DNA from: Mycobacterium sp. GA-1841
GTDB taxonomy: Bacteria > Actinomycetota > Actinomycetes > Mycobacteriales > Mycobacteriaceae
Assembly: GCF_001954135.1 (NCBI RefSeq)
Contig: NZ_MBEQ01000009.1
Location: forward strand, 1 to 64,000
Direction: 5' to 3'
Length of the DNA: 64,000 bases
The notes below the pieces were generated by a model. The model did no database searches. It was not told the DNA's origin and saw only the letters and a program-made list of their open reading frames with translations. This document shows positions 38,006 to 47,288 of the stretch, piece by piece. The stretch's first letter is position 1, and each line of letters begins with the position of its first letter. Both the position numbers and the translations under genes were made by a program.

Positions 38006-39184
38006 TCAGATCATCGACGTGCGAGGAATCTTCATGCCCAACGCGAGCGCGCCGGCGAGCTCGCGGCTGGTGTCGTAGTCGAACACCACATGCCCCGAGA
38101 GCACGTCGACGTCGCGCTTGAAGCGCTGCAACGGGTTGGACAGAAAGTGGATGCTGGCGCCGCCGGCGCCCATCAACGCCGAGATCACCGATCGTGATTC
38201 GCTGACGATGTGCGCCGCGGCCAGCCGGGCCTGCGCCCGTACCGGTTTCTCCACCGAATCACCGGCCGCCACGATGCCTTCGATCTCACCGACGGTATCG
38301 GCCAGCAGGGCGCGCACGGCGCGCATCCGCACCTGTGCCTCGGCCAGGTGTGCCTGGGCGATCGGTTTGTCCTTCTGCATGACGCCTTCGTAGGGCAGGA
38401 CGCGTTCACCGAGGCGCTCGGCGTAGATCTCGATCACCCGCTCGGCGCTGCCCAGCGCCGGCATCGCCGCGAGTAACGCCAGTGCGGGCACCATCGGCCA
38501 GCGGTACGCGGTGCTCTCCAATCCGGAACCGTGCAATCCGGCGCCCGGAGCGGTTCCGGAGTAGATGTCGAGGACCTTGACCAGTCGGTGTTCGGGGACG
38601 AAGACGTCGGAGGCGATGGCGTCGTTCGATCCGGTGGCGCGCATGCCGTCGGTGTGCCACACGTCGGCGACAGACACGTCACCGATCGGCAGCAACGCCA
38701 GCGCCGGGTACAGCGCATCGTCGGGACCGCACAGGGCCGCCACGATGATCCAATTCCCGTGCATGACGCCGGTGGCCCACGACCACCGGCCGGTCAGCCG
38801 GATGCCGCCCTCGACGGGCAGACCCCGTCCGGTCGGGGCCAGGGGAGCCGGGGCCAGGAAGGGGCGATCGGCGAAGGCCTCCTGCTGGGCCTGTTCGCCG
38901 AACAGCGCCAGCATCCAGTTGTGTAACGCCAGAAAGCCGATGGTCCAGGCGCTCGACGTGCAACCGTGCGCCATCTGCCGCACCGGATCCAGGATCGCCG
39001 GGAATGCCGCCTGGCGTCCGCCGAATCGGGCCGGCACCAGCAGTTCGGTGAATCCGGAGTCGACGAGATCGGTGACGGTCGCGTCCGGAAGGCGGCGTAA
39101 CTCTTCGGCCTCGGCGGCACGGTCGGCGAGGCGTGCGACGAATTCCGGGGTGATCACGCAGTCGGCGATGGGCGGCAAAGGCAT
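38006..39184 (-). CDS. Acyl-CoA-dehydrogenase-fold flavin monooxygenase-like protein
   Basis: The 392-residue protein has the ACAD fold but with features of its monooxygenase branch (HsaA, DszC, 4-hydroxyphenylacetate hydroxylase type). It has GGRWSWATGVMHGNWIIV in the middle barrel and IHFLSNPLQRFKRDVDVLSGHVVFDYDTSRELAG at the C-terminus, and no classical acyl-CoA catalytic glutamate motif. Such enzymes need FMNH2 or FADH2 from a separate reductase, none of which is encoded nearby. The start is ATG 39184; the longer frame to 39235 includes the palindrome. The substrate is unknown. Confidence 0.75.
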   Translation of the reverse strand: MPLPPIADCVITPEFVARLADRAAEAEELRRLPDATVTDLVDSGFTELLVPARFGGRQAAFPAILDPVRQMAHGCTSSAWTIGFLALHNWMLALFGEQAQQEAFADRPFLAPAPLAPTGRGLPVEGGIRLTGRWSWATGVMHGNWIIVAALCGPDDALYPALALLPIGDVSVADVWHTDGMRATGSNDAIASDVFVPEHRLVKVLDIYSGTAPGAGLHGSGLESTAYRWPMVPALALLAAMPALGSAERVIEIYAERLGERVLPYEGVMQKDKPIAQAHLAEAQVRMRAVRALLADTVGEIEGIVAAGDSVEKPVRAQARLAAAHIVSESRSVISALMGAGGASIHFLSNPLQRFKRDVDVLSGHVVFDYDTSRELAGALALGMKIPRTSMI

Positions 39185-39196
39185 GGCCGGAAAGTT

Positions 39197-39216
39197 ACCA
39201 TACTTTTTTGTATGGT
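39197..39216. promoter_or_regulatory. Perfect palindrome ACCATAC-N6-GTATGGT (putative operator)
   Basis: Seven-base perfect arms around TTTTTT lie 12 bases before the start of the flavin-monooxygenase-like gene, in the position of its promoter. No regulator is encoded next to it, so the protein that binds is likely encoded elsewhere. Confidence 0.5.
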
Positions 39217-39231
39217 CTGTGGCGGTGAAGC

Positions 39232-39247
39232 GCACCGTCGACGGTGC
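39232..39247. other. 16-bp palindrome in the intergenic region before antigen 85
   Basis: GCACCGTCGACGGTGC is a perfect palindrome. It is part of the 475-base region 39185-39659 that holds no convincing gene: one short open frame (39392-39631) lacks coding features. I see no clear -10/-35 pair for the antigen 85 gene in this region. Confidence 0.4.
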
Positions 39248-39635
39248 CCGGCATTTTGAGAACTGGTTGACGACGATCGGATAACCGTCCGGACACCGGT
39301 TGTGAACGGATAGGTATCGACGGTCCTCGGTGGCCGTCGGCGCCGGCGGGCCTATTCGAGTGTTTTCCGAGGTAGGCGCGGTGCTCGCGGGTTGGAAATA
39401 AAGACGAATTCACTTTTCGAAAGCGGCAGATCCGCAGCTCGCCGACGCGCGGCGAGTTTTCCCCTGTCGCAGCACCGTGATTTACTCAAGGCGCAACAAC
39501 TGAATTCTTCGGTCCGCTCCGCTTGCGCCTTCTACAGGCGTCCGGCGACGGAGAGCGGGCGCGACAGCGCAGCGGATCATAGCTGCGGTGTCGCTTGGCG
39601 ACACTCATCGCTGATCGCGCGCAGCGCGTAATTGA

Positions 39636-40637
<1,002 letters not shown>

Positions 40638-40653
40638 CCAGCCTCCGCGAACA

Positions 40654-40695
40654 CACAAAATTGCCCCAGATCTTCGGATCTGGGGCAATTTTGTG
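40654..40695. terminator. Bidirectional terminator between antigen 85 and the quinone oxidoreductase gene
   Basis: A perfect 19-bp stem (40654-40672 with 40677-40695) closes on a TTCG tetraloop and is flanked by AAAA/TTTT within the stem, giving an intrinsic-type terminator usable from both strands between the convergent genes. Confidence 0.85.
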
Positions 40696-40712
40696 CCTGT
40701 TGGGCGACGAGC

Positions 40713-41711
40713 CTAGAACCCGCCGGCGACCTTCACCACCGCGCGCCCGGCATGCCGGCCCGCCCGCACTTCGTCGATCACACCGACGACATCTCTGACG
40801 TCGACCTCGGTCGTGACATCGGCGAGGTGACGCGGTTTGAGCTGCTCACCCAGCTGGCGCCAGACTTCTCGCCGCGGTCCGATCGGCATCTGCACCGAGT
40901 CGATGCCGACCAGCGACACTCCGCGCAGGATGAACGGCATCACGGTGGTGTTCAGCGCCGCACCGCCGGTGAGCCCGCTGGCGGCGACCACGCCGCCGTA
41001 CTCCAGAGTGCTGAGCACATCGGCCAGGGTCGCCCCGCCGACACAGTCCACCGCGGCTGCCCACTTGGATCTGCCCAGGGGCCGCGGTTTGGCATCGGCG
41101 TCGGCCGGCAGGCGGCCGATCACCTCGGCGGCGCCCAGCGCGCGTAGCTGGTCGGCCCGATCAGCCTTTCCGGTGGAGGCCACCACGTGATAGCCGGCGC
41201 CGGCGAGGAGATCGACGCTCACCGTTCCTACTCCGCCGGTCGCGCCGGTGACCACGATGGGACCGTGCGGCGGGCGGATTCCGCGGCTGACAAGAGTCAG
41301 TACGCTCAACGCCGCGGTGAAGCCGGCCGTGCCGATCGCCGCGCCCTCGCGCGGGGTCAGCGGTCCGAGCGCCACCACCTGATCGGCGGGCAATCGGGCG
41401 TACTCGGCGTAGCCGCCGTGATGTCCGGTGCCGATCTGATAGCCGTGGGCCAGCACGAGATCGCCCGGGGTGAAGTCCGGGGAATCCGAGCTGACCACTT
41501 CACCGGTGAGGTCGATGCCCGGGACGATCGGATAGTCGCGCACCACACCGCCTTTGGCGGTCAGGGCCAGCGCATCCTTGAAGTTGACGCTGGAATAGTG
41601 CACCCGGATGGTGACCTCACCGGCCGGCAGATCTGATGCCTGCAGTGTTTCGACCGCCGCGGCGATCCGGTCCCCGTCTTGCCGCGCGATGAGCGCCTGA
41701 AACGTGTCCAT
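40713..41711 (-). CDS. Quinone-oxidoreductase-like enzyme, YhdH/AcuI family
   Basis: The 332-residue medium-chain dehydrogenase lacks the zinc ligands of true alcohol dehydrogenases. YhdH/AcuI features are NFKDALALTAKGGVVRDYPIVPGIDLTGEV and the NADP Rossmann motif VTGATGGVGTVSVDLLAGAGYHVVASTGK. Characterised relatives reduce acryloyl-CoA to propionyl-CoA using NADPH. ATG 41711 is preceded by AAGGTGA seven bases away. Its start lies only 18 bases from a strong terminator hairpin, so its promoter must overlap that hairpin or it is expressed by read-through. Confidence 0.8.
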   Translation of the reverse strand: MDTFQALIARQDGDRIAAAVETLQASDLPAGEVTIRVHYSSVNFKDALALTAKGGVVRDYPIVPGIDLTGEVVSSDSPDFTPGDLVLAHGYQIGTGHHGGYAEYARLPADQVVALGPLTPREGAAIGTAGFTAALSVLTLVSRGIRPPHGPIVVTGATGGVGTVSVDLLAGAGYHVVASTGKADRADQLRALGAAEVIGRLPADADAKPRPLGRSKWAAAVDCVGGATLADVLSTLEYGGVVAASGLTGGAALNTTVMPFILRGVSLVGIDSVQMPIGPRREVWRQLGEQLKPRHLADVTTEVDVRDVVGVIDEVRAGRHAGRAVVKVAGGF

Positions 41712-41729
41712 GACGCTCACCTTATTGGC

Positions 41730-41787
41730 CGAGCAGACGCAAAGACCCCCGAAATGTGCCGATTTCGGGGGTCTTTGCGTCTGCTCG
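41730..41787. terminator. 26-bp-stem terminator after fadE23
   Basis: A perfect 26-bp stem (41730-41755 with 41762-41787) with a 6-base loop follows the fadE23 stop codon on the minus strand. The lower stem contains CCCCCG/CGGGGG and the arms CAAAGA/TCTTTG. It separates the fadE operon from the YhdH-like gene. Confidence 0.8.
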
Positions 41788-41801
41788 CGCAGAAGAGGGG
41801 A

Positions 41802-43022
41802 CTACTTCAGCTCGGCCGAGGACAGGCCAAGCAGGCGGCGGGCCACCACCAACTGCTGGATCTGCTGCGTGCCCTCGAAGATGTCGAGGATCTTCGAGTC
41901 GCGGGCCCACTTCTCCAGCAGGGTCTGCTCGGAATATCCGGTGGTACCGGCCATTTCGACGGCCTTGAGCGTGATGTCGCTGGCCACCCGGGCGGCCTTG
42001 GCCTTACCCATCGAGGCTTCCTTGGAGTTCGGAATGCTGTTGTCGGCCTGCCATGCCGACCGCACCGTCAACAGATATCCGGCCTCCCAGTCAGCCTCCA
42101 TGCGCAGGAACTCCGCCGCGGCGGCGCTCTGGGCATGCGCGGGCTTGTCGTAGGAGATCTCGATACCGGCGTCGGTGAGGATGGCGCGCAGATCCTCCAG
42201 GGCGGCGCGGGCGATACCGACGGCCATGGCCGCCACGATCGGCCGGGTGTTGTCGAAGGTCTCCATGACCCCGGCAAAACCCTTTTCCACGTGGATCTCC
42301 GGGTCACCCAGGAGGTTGTCCTTGGGGATGCGGGCGTTCTCGAAGCGGATCACCGCGGTGTCGGATGCCTTGATGCCGAGCTTGTGCTCCAGGCGCTCGA
42401 CGGTGACGCCGGGATGCTCGCGGGGCACGATGAACGACTTGATCGCCGCGCGGCCCAACGACTTGTCCAACGTCGCCCACACCACGATGTGAGTGGCGCG
42501 GGAACCGGCGGTGACGAAGATCTTCTCGCCGTTGATCACGTACTCGTCGCCGTCGAGCACCGCGGTGGTGGTGACGGCCGCGGAGTCCGAGCCGAAGCCG
42601 GGCTCGGTGATGGCCATCGCGGCCCACACGTCCTTGCCCAGGCGCTCGAGCTGTTCGGGCGTGGCCACCGACGAGATGGCGGCGTTGCCCAGGCCCTGAC
42701 GCGGCACCGAGAGCAGCAGGGCGACATCGCCCCAGCTGATCTCCAGTGCGTTGAGGAGCGCGGACATGTTGGCGCCGTTGACGGTGACCTTTTCGCCCTT
42801 GGTGTTGGCGTCGTCGCGGAACGCCTCGGCGCCCGCGAACGAGATGGTCTTGGCGCTCGAGATGCCTTCGAAGAGCGTGGCCAGGGTGTCCAGTTCGACG
42901 GGGTAGGCGTGCTCGGCGAGGTCGTACTTGCGGGAGATGGGCCGGAGCATCTCGGCGGCGCCCTGGTGGCCCTTCTCGATGACCGCCTGGAGCTTGCGGG
43001 GCATTTCCAGATTGATTGCCAT
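41802..43022 (-). CDS. fadE23: Acyl-CoA dehydrogenase FadE23-like
   Basis: The 406-residue ACAD has the FAD/substrate segment MAITEPGFGSDSAAVTTTAVLDGDEYVINGEKIFVTAG and the catalytic-type motif ILDIFEGTQQIQQLVVARRLLG at the C-terminus. It forms an operon with the following FadE24-like protein's gene (39 bases upstream). In M. tuberculosis Rv3139-Rv3140 have the same order and sizes. Paired mycobacterial FadE proteins usually form alpha2-beta2 heterotetramers acting on bulky acyl-CoAs, so joint action is likely. The substrate is not known. Confidence 0.85.
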   Translation of the reverse strand: MAINLEMPRKLQAVIEKGHQGAAEMLRPISRKYDLAEHAYPVELDTLATLFEGISSAKTISFAGAEAFRDDANTKGEKVTVNGANMSALLNALEISWGDVALLLSVPRQGLGNAAISSVATPEQLERLGKDVWAAMAITEPGFGSDSAAVTTTAVLDGDEYVINGEKIFVTAGSRATHIVVWATLDKSLGRAAIKSFIVPREHPGVTVERLEHKLGIKASDTAVIRFENARIPKDNLLGDPEIHVEKGFAGVMETFDNTRPIVAAMAVGIARAALEDLRAILTDAGIEISYDKPAHAQSAAAAEFLRMEADWEAGYLLTVRSAWQADNSIPNSKEASMGKAKAARVASDITLKAVEMAGTTGYSEQTLLEKWARDSKILDIFEGTQQIQQLVVARRLLGLSSAELK

Positions 43023-43061
43023 GATTGGTCTTTCGGTTCAGATATCGGGAATGGCTGCTGG

Positions 43062-44471
43062 CTAGATAACCACGACGCCCTCGGCGACGCCGATGGCCCG
43101 CAGGTCGCGGTACCAGCGCTCGACCGGGTGTTCCTTGGTGTAACCGTGGCCGCCCAGCAGCTGCACGCCGTCCAGGCCGATCTGCATGCCCTTGTCGGTG
43201 CCGAGCTTGCGGGCCAGTGCCGCCTCGCGGGCGAACGGCAGACCCTGCTCGGCGCGCGCGGCGCCACGCCAGGTGATCAGCCGCAGGCCGTCGAGTTCGA
43301 TGGCGATGTTGGCGGTCATGAACGCCACCGACTGGCGGTGCGCGATCGGCTCGCCGAAGGCGGTGCGCTCCTTGATGTAGGGGATGACGTAGTCGAGCAC
43401 CGCGTGCGAGGTGCCGACGGCCAGCGCGGCCCAGCCCAGCCGGGACAGCGCGATTGCCTCGCTGTAATTCTCAGCGGAGGCCTCGGCTGTGATCTCTTCG
43501 CCACCGAGGCGGTTGCTTAGCGGCACTGCCACGTTGTCGAGCTCGACCTGGCCGAGGGCGGCCGCGCGGATGCCCATGCTCGGATCGGCCTTGACCGTGA
43601 GCCCCGGTGAGGAGGCCTCGACGATGAACAACGCCGGCTTGCCGTTCAATTGCGCTGCCACGATGAACAATTCGGCCTCAGCGGCGGCCGGCACCAACGA
43701 CTTGACGCCGGACAGGCGGTAGCCGCTGGGGGTGCGGACCGCGGTGGTCTTGAGTGCGGTCGGGTCGAACAGGGCGTGCGGTTCGGCGATGGCCACGCAC
43801 GCCTGTGGCACGTTCTCACCGGCGAATTCCTTGAGGTAGGTGGCCTGCTGATCGGCGCTGCCCCAGTGGGTCAGGGCCGACGCGACGCCGCCGGGGGCCA
43901 GGATCGGCAGGGCCAGGCCCATGTCGCCGTAGGCCAGTGCCTCGGCGACCAGCGCATTGGTCACCGTGCTGCGGTGCTCGGCGATACCGTCGAAGTCCTC
44001 GGGCACGTTGACCGCGGTGATGCCCAACTCGGCGGCCTTGTCGATGAGATCGGCGGGATAGGCGGCGGCCTCGTCGGCGTCGTGGGCGGCCGGACGCAGG
44101 ATCTCCTCGGCGAACTCCTTGACCGTCTCGACGATCATCTGCTGGTCGTCGTCGGGGGTCAGATCGAAGTAGTCCGACCCGCTGGCCTTGAGCCGGGTGG
44201 GCGCCTTGCCGAGGCCCTGGATCCGCTGGAACTGCCGGGTGGCCGCCCCTGCGGTCGAAAACACCTGCTTCACACCGTATTTCAGGCCGCGGTTGAGCGG
44301 GTCACGCAGGCCGTAGCGGTCCAGGAACTCCTGGCCGACGATGGGAGTGATCAGCGCCAACCCGATGTCGGTCGCGGTCCGCTTGTGCTTGTGCAGGCCG
44401 ACCGCGCTTTGCCGGCCGGGGTGTGAGGGACGGGGAGTGGTGCCGTTCTTGGACGGCAGGGTGTTGGTCAT
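43062..44471 (-). CDS. fadE24: Acyl-CoA dehydrogenase FadE24-like
   Basis: The 469-residue ACAD-family protein is longer than usual because of a basic, Ser/Pro-rich N-terminal extension of about 40 residues. The mid domain reads ACVAIAEPHALFDPTALKTTAVRTPSGYRLSGVKSLVPAA. The C-terminal domain ends GGHGYTKEHPVERWYRDLRAIGVAEGVVVI rather than the usual EGTxEIQ motif, so it may be the non-catalytic partner of FadE23. The ATG is preceded by AGAGG. Upstream lie a 13-bp direct repeat and a palindrome overlapping the -10 box. Same arrangement as Rv3139-Rv3140. Confidence 0.85.
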   Translation of the reverse strand: MTNTLPSKNGTTPRPSHPGRQSAVGLHKHKRTATDIGLALITPIVGQEFLDRYGLRDPLNRGLKYGVKQVFSTAGAATRQFQRIQGLGKAPTRLKASGSDYFDLTPDDDQQMIVETVKEFAEEILRPAAHDADEAAAYPADLIDKAAELGITAVNVPEDFDGIAEHRSTVTNALVAEALAYGDMGLALPILAPGGVASALTHWGSADQQATYLKEFAGENVPQACVAIAEPHALFDPTALKTTAVRTPSGYRLSGVKSLVPAAAEAELFIVAAQLNGKPALFIVEASSPGLTVKADPSMGIRAAALGQVELDNVAVPLSNRLGGEEITAEASAENYSEAIALSRLGWAALAVGTSHAVLDYVIPYIKERTAFGEPIAHRQSVAFMTANIAIELDGLRLITWRGAARAEQGLPFAREAALARKLGTDKGMQIGLDGVQLLGGHGYTKEHPVERWYRDLRAIGVAEGVVVI

Positions 44472-44484
44472 TGGCTGCCTCTGT

Positions 44485-44510
44485 TGGTCGTGGCGACTGG
44501 TCGTGGCGAC
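44485..44510. repeat. 13-bp tandem repeat in the fadE24 leader
   Basis: TGGTCGTGGCGAC occurs twice in tandem (44485-44497 and 44498-44510) between the predicted transcription start and the fadE24 start codon. It may affect translation of the leader; no function is known. Confidence 0.5.
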
Positions 44511-44524
44511 GCATCTGACCGTAT

Positions 44525-44540
44525 CTTACTCCGGAGTAAG
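44525..44540. promoter_or_regulatory. Palindromic operator overlapping the fadE24 -10 box
   Basis: CTTACTCCGGAGTAAG is a perfect 16-bp palindrome. On the minus strand TAAGAT (44523-44528), a good -10 box, overlaps one arm, so a protein bound here would block RNA polymerase directly. Start of transcription would be near 44516. Confidence 0.6.
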
Positions 44541-44585
44541 GTATGGCATCTGTTACCAACCTCACACCCCGCGGGGGGTGCCGGC

Positions 44586-45368
44586 TCAGCCGGCAGAAAG
44601 CCTGGTCAGCACCGCTTCGTGCAGCAATCCATTGGTGGCCAGCGCGCTGCCGCCGTGCGGGCCGGGCGAGCCGTCGACGCCGGTGAACGTGCCGCCGGCC
44701 TCGCGGATCAGGATGTCCAGTGGAGCGATGTCCCAGAGCTTCACCTCGGGCTCGCAGGCGATGTCGACCGCACCCTCGGCGACCATGCAGTACGACCAGA
44801 AGTCGCCGTAGGCGCGCACGCGCCACACCTCGTCGGTCAGTGCGACGAAGCTCGCCCTGCGATCCTCCCATCCGGTGGTGAGGTCCGAGTAGGACAGGCT
44901 GGCCGAGGCCAGATCGCCGACGCCGGACACCGAGAGTTTGCGGGTTGCCCCGGCGAACGAGCCGAATGCGCCCTGACCTTGGCCGGCCCACCAGCGTCGC
45001 GCCAGCGCCGGCGCACTGACGACCCCGATCACCGGCACGCCGTCGGCGAGCAAGGCGATCAACGTGCACCACACCGGGACGCCGCGGACGAAGTTCTTGG
45101 TCCCGTCGATCGGATCGATGACCCATTGACGTCCGGTCAAAGTCGTTGTGCCGCCGAACTCTTCGCCGAACACCGTGTCATCCGGGCGGGCCGCGGCCAG
45201 CGAGGCGCGCAGTGCTTCCTCAGCCCCCCGGTCAGCATCGGTGACCGGGGTCAGGTCAGGTTTGGTCTCGATGTGCAGATCGAGGGCGCCGAAGCGGTCC
45301 ATGGTCAACGCGTCGGCCTGATCGGCCAATTCGAGGGCCAGGGTGAGGTCATCTGCGATGGTGCTCAT
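44586..45368 (-). CDS. hisN: Histidinol-phosphatase, inositol-monophosphatase type
   Basis: The 260-residue protein has the inositol-monophosphatase fold: [15 protein letters not shown], the metal-binding [34 protein letters not shown] (Asp-Pro-Ile-Asp-Gly-Thr), and [20 protein letters not shown] near the C-terminus. Size, motifs and position (next to fadE24 and not far from fprA) match Rv3137, shown to be the mycobacterial histidinol-phosphate phosphatase. The start is ATG 45368 with a leaderless promoter; the frame extends to 45452 antisense of the next gene. A GCCGGC hairpin (44579-44595) covers its stop codon. Confidence 0.85.
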   Translation of the reverse strand: MSTIADDLTLALELADQADALTMDRFGALDLHIETKPDLTPVTDADRGAEEALRASLAAARPDDTVFGEEFGGTTTLTGRQWVIDPIDGTKNFVRGVPVWCTLIALLADGVPVIGVVSAPALARRWWAGQGQGAFGSFAGATRKLSVSGVGDLASASLSYSDLTTGWEDRRASFVALTDEVWRVRAYGDFWSYCMVAEGAVDIACEPEVKLWDIAPLDILIREAGGTFTGVDGSPGPHGGSALATNGLLHEAVLTRLSAG

Positions 45369-45376
45369 GCCGAAAG

Positions 45377-45385
45377 TCCTACCAT
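45377..45385. promoter_or_regulatory. Overlapping divergent -10 boxes of hisN and the next gene
   Basis: TAGGAC on the minus strand (45377-45382) serves hisN and TACCAT on the plus strand (45380-45385) serves the gene at 45392. They overlap by three bases, and each lies 6-9 bases before a start codon, so both mRNAs look leaderless and only one direction can be used at a time. Confidence 0.5.
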
Positions 45386-45391
45386 GGCCTG

Positions 45392-45742
45392 GTGTGGGAA
45401 TTCGGCATACTCCTCCTGCTCGTGGGAGCAATCGTGCTGCTGCTGGCGCCACGGATCATGCGGCGCCGGGGGATTCGCGGCGAACTGGCGCACGGCACTT
45501 TGCTGGTGACGGGGGTGAGTCCGCGTCCGGATGCGACGGGGGAGCAGTTCGTCACCATCACCGGCGTCATCACCGGCCCGACGGTCAGCGAGCACGTCGT
45601 CTATCAGCGGATGGCCGTCGACGTCGAGAGCTGGCCGACCATGGGAGCGCTCATCCCGGTGGTCTATTCGCCGGGTAACCCGGACAAGTGGGCGTTCGCC
45701 CCGCCGGAACCGCCGCCGATGCCGGAATCGCCCACGGTCTGA
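45392..45742 (+). CDS. Small membrane-anchored protein of unknown function
   Basis: The 116-residue protein begins with a single membrane helix ([20 protein letters not shown], residues 3-22) followed by [39 protein letters not shown]. The remainder is beta-rich with a proline-rich tail ([12 protein letters not shown]). The charge distribution suggests the N-terminus points outward or across the membrane with the soluble part inside. It starts with GTG directly after a -10 box. I do not recognise a family; it is not a fragment of either neighbour. Confidence 0.7.
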   Translation: MWEFGILLLLVGAIVLLLAPRIMRRRGIRGELAHGTLLVTGVSPRPDATGEQFVTITGVITGPTVSEHVVYQRMAVDVESWPTMGALIPVVYSPGNPDKWAFAPPEPPPMPESPTV

Positions 45743-45746
45743 CCGC

Positions 45747-47117
45747 TCAGGCGTGCCCCACGCGGAGCAACTCCGCCACACTCGCCAACTTCACCCGGGG
45801 CCGGCCGGTCGGCTCGCCGGCCGCGCGCTCATGGGCGTCGATCAACTTCCAGTGCTCGCCGGTGACGAGCTTGGGTTGCTGCGCCAGCAGCCATTCGGCC
45901 AGTTCCTCGCCGTAGTCAGGGCCCCGATCGTCGACCCCACCGGTCTGTAGATCCTCGAGCAGCGTGTCGACGGTGTCCTGCGAATCCTTCTTGTTGCTGC
46001 CGATGACGCCCGAGGGGCCCCGTTTGATCCAGCCCACCACGTATTCGTTGCGGCTGCCGTCGATGCGGCCGTCGGTGTGCGGAATGGTGCCCGAGCGTTC
46101 GTCGAACGGCAGCCCGGGGGTGGCCACCCCGCGGTATCCGACCGCCCGCACCACCAACTGGGCAGGCAACTCCTCGCGCTGACCGGTGTCCTTGGCCACC
46201 ACGCGACCATCGGCATCGCGGACAAGTTCGTTGCGCCCCAGCACAATCGACTCCACCCGATCTTCGCCGTGTAGCTCGATCGGGGAGGTGCAGAAGCGGA
46301 ACACGATGCGCCGCTTGGCTTCTCGCGGGGGTTGATCGATGTATTTGCGTAACACCTTGATGTTCTGTTTGACGGTCTTGCCGGCAGCTTCCAGATCGTC
46401 GTCGGTGATATCGGCGAAATCAGCCGGGTCGAGGATGACGTCGACATCGGCCATCGCTTCCAGATCAGCGAGCTCACGCAGCTCCAGCGTGGTGAATGTG
46501 GCCTGCAGCGGACCCCGGCGGCCGATCACCACCACCTCTTCCACCCCGCGGGTGTCCAGTGAGGTCAGTGCGTGGTCGGCGATGTCGGTGTTGGCCAGCG
46601 CCTCGGGATCACTGACCAGGATGCGCGCCACGTCGAGGGCCACGTTGCCGTTGCCCACCACCACCGCGCGCCCCCCGGACAGGTTCGGCGCCATGCCGTC
46701 GAAATGGGGATGGGCGTTGTACCAGCCGACGAAATCCACCGCCGCCACGCTGCCCGGCAACTCTTCCCCGGGGATGCGCAGCGATCGGTCGGATTGCGCA
46801 CCGATGGCGTAGATCACGGAGTCGTAGCGCTGCGCCAGTTCGGCCGGACTGACGTGTTCACCGATTTTGATGTTGCCGAAGAACCGGAACCGCGGATCGG
46901 CCGCGGTCTTGTCGAACTGGGCGCTGATCGACTTGATCTTCGGATGGTCGGGCGCGACACCGGAGCGCACCAACCCCCAGGGGGTCGGCAACATCTCGAG
47001 CATGTCGACGCGTACATCACGCGTGGAGTCGGGCGGATCGGCGAACTTCAGTAGCGATGCGGCAGCAAAGAATCCAGAGGGGCCAGAACCGACGATCGCT
47101 ACGTGATATGGGCGCAT
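45747..47117 (-). CDS. fprA: NADPH:ferredoxin reductase FprA
   Basis: The 456-residue flavoprotein belongs to the adrenodoxin-reductase family. FAD binding is shown by VAIVGSGPSGFFAAASLL (residues 6-23), the NADP site by GGRAVVVGNGNVALDVARIL, and the family-typical GWYNAHPHF and GWIKRGPSGVIGSNKKDSQDTV blocks follow. It passes electrons from NADPH to ferredoxins and cytochromes P450. Size and position (divergent from prfB) match Rv3106. TAAGAA lies 8 bases before the ATG; the 171-base gap to prfB holds both promoters. Confidence 0.9.
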   Translation of the reverse strand: MRPYHVAIVGSGPSGFFAAASLLKFADPPDSTRDVRVDMLEMLPTPWGLVRSGVAPDHPKIKSISAQFDKTAADPRFRFFGNIKIGEHVSPAELAQRYDSVIYAIGAQSDRSLRIPGEELPGSVAAVDFVGWYNAHPHFDGMAPNLSGGRAVVVGNGNVALDVARILVSDPEALANTDIADHALTSLDTRGVEEVVVIGRRGPLQATFTTLELRELADLEAMADVDVILDPADFADITDDDLEAAGKTVKQNIKVLRKYIDQPPREAKRRIVFRFCTSPIELHGEDRVESIVLGRNELVRDADGRVVAKDTGQREELPAQLVVRAVGYRGVATPGLPFDERSGTIPHTDGRIDGSRNEYVVGWIKRGPSGVIGSNKKDSQDTVDTLLEDLQTGGVDDRGPDYGEELAEWLLAQQPKLVTGEHWKLIDAHERAAGEPTGRPRVKLASVAELLRVGHA

Positions 47118-47288
47118 ACGGTGCCTTCTTACGAGCCTGAAAAGCCGTTACAGACCCGTCTCGCCGTGCACAAAGGGCTGCCGTGCACGGTTCGGCCGGG
47201 TACCACCCGATGCTAAACACACTTCGGCGGCGCTGCCGAGAGTCGGGAAGAACTGTTGCGGAAATGCAGGCAGGTACCCTGGACATCC

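Noticed and set aside
39392..39631. 79-codon plus-strand frame upstream of antigen 85
   Set aside because: No Shine-Dalgarno, biased composition (Ser/Arg) and no recognisable motif.
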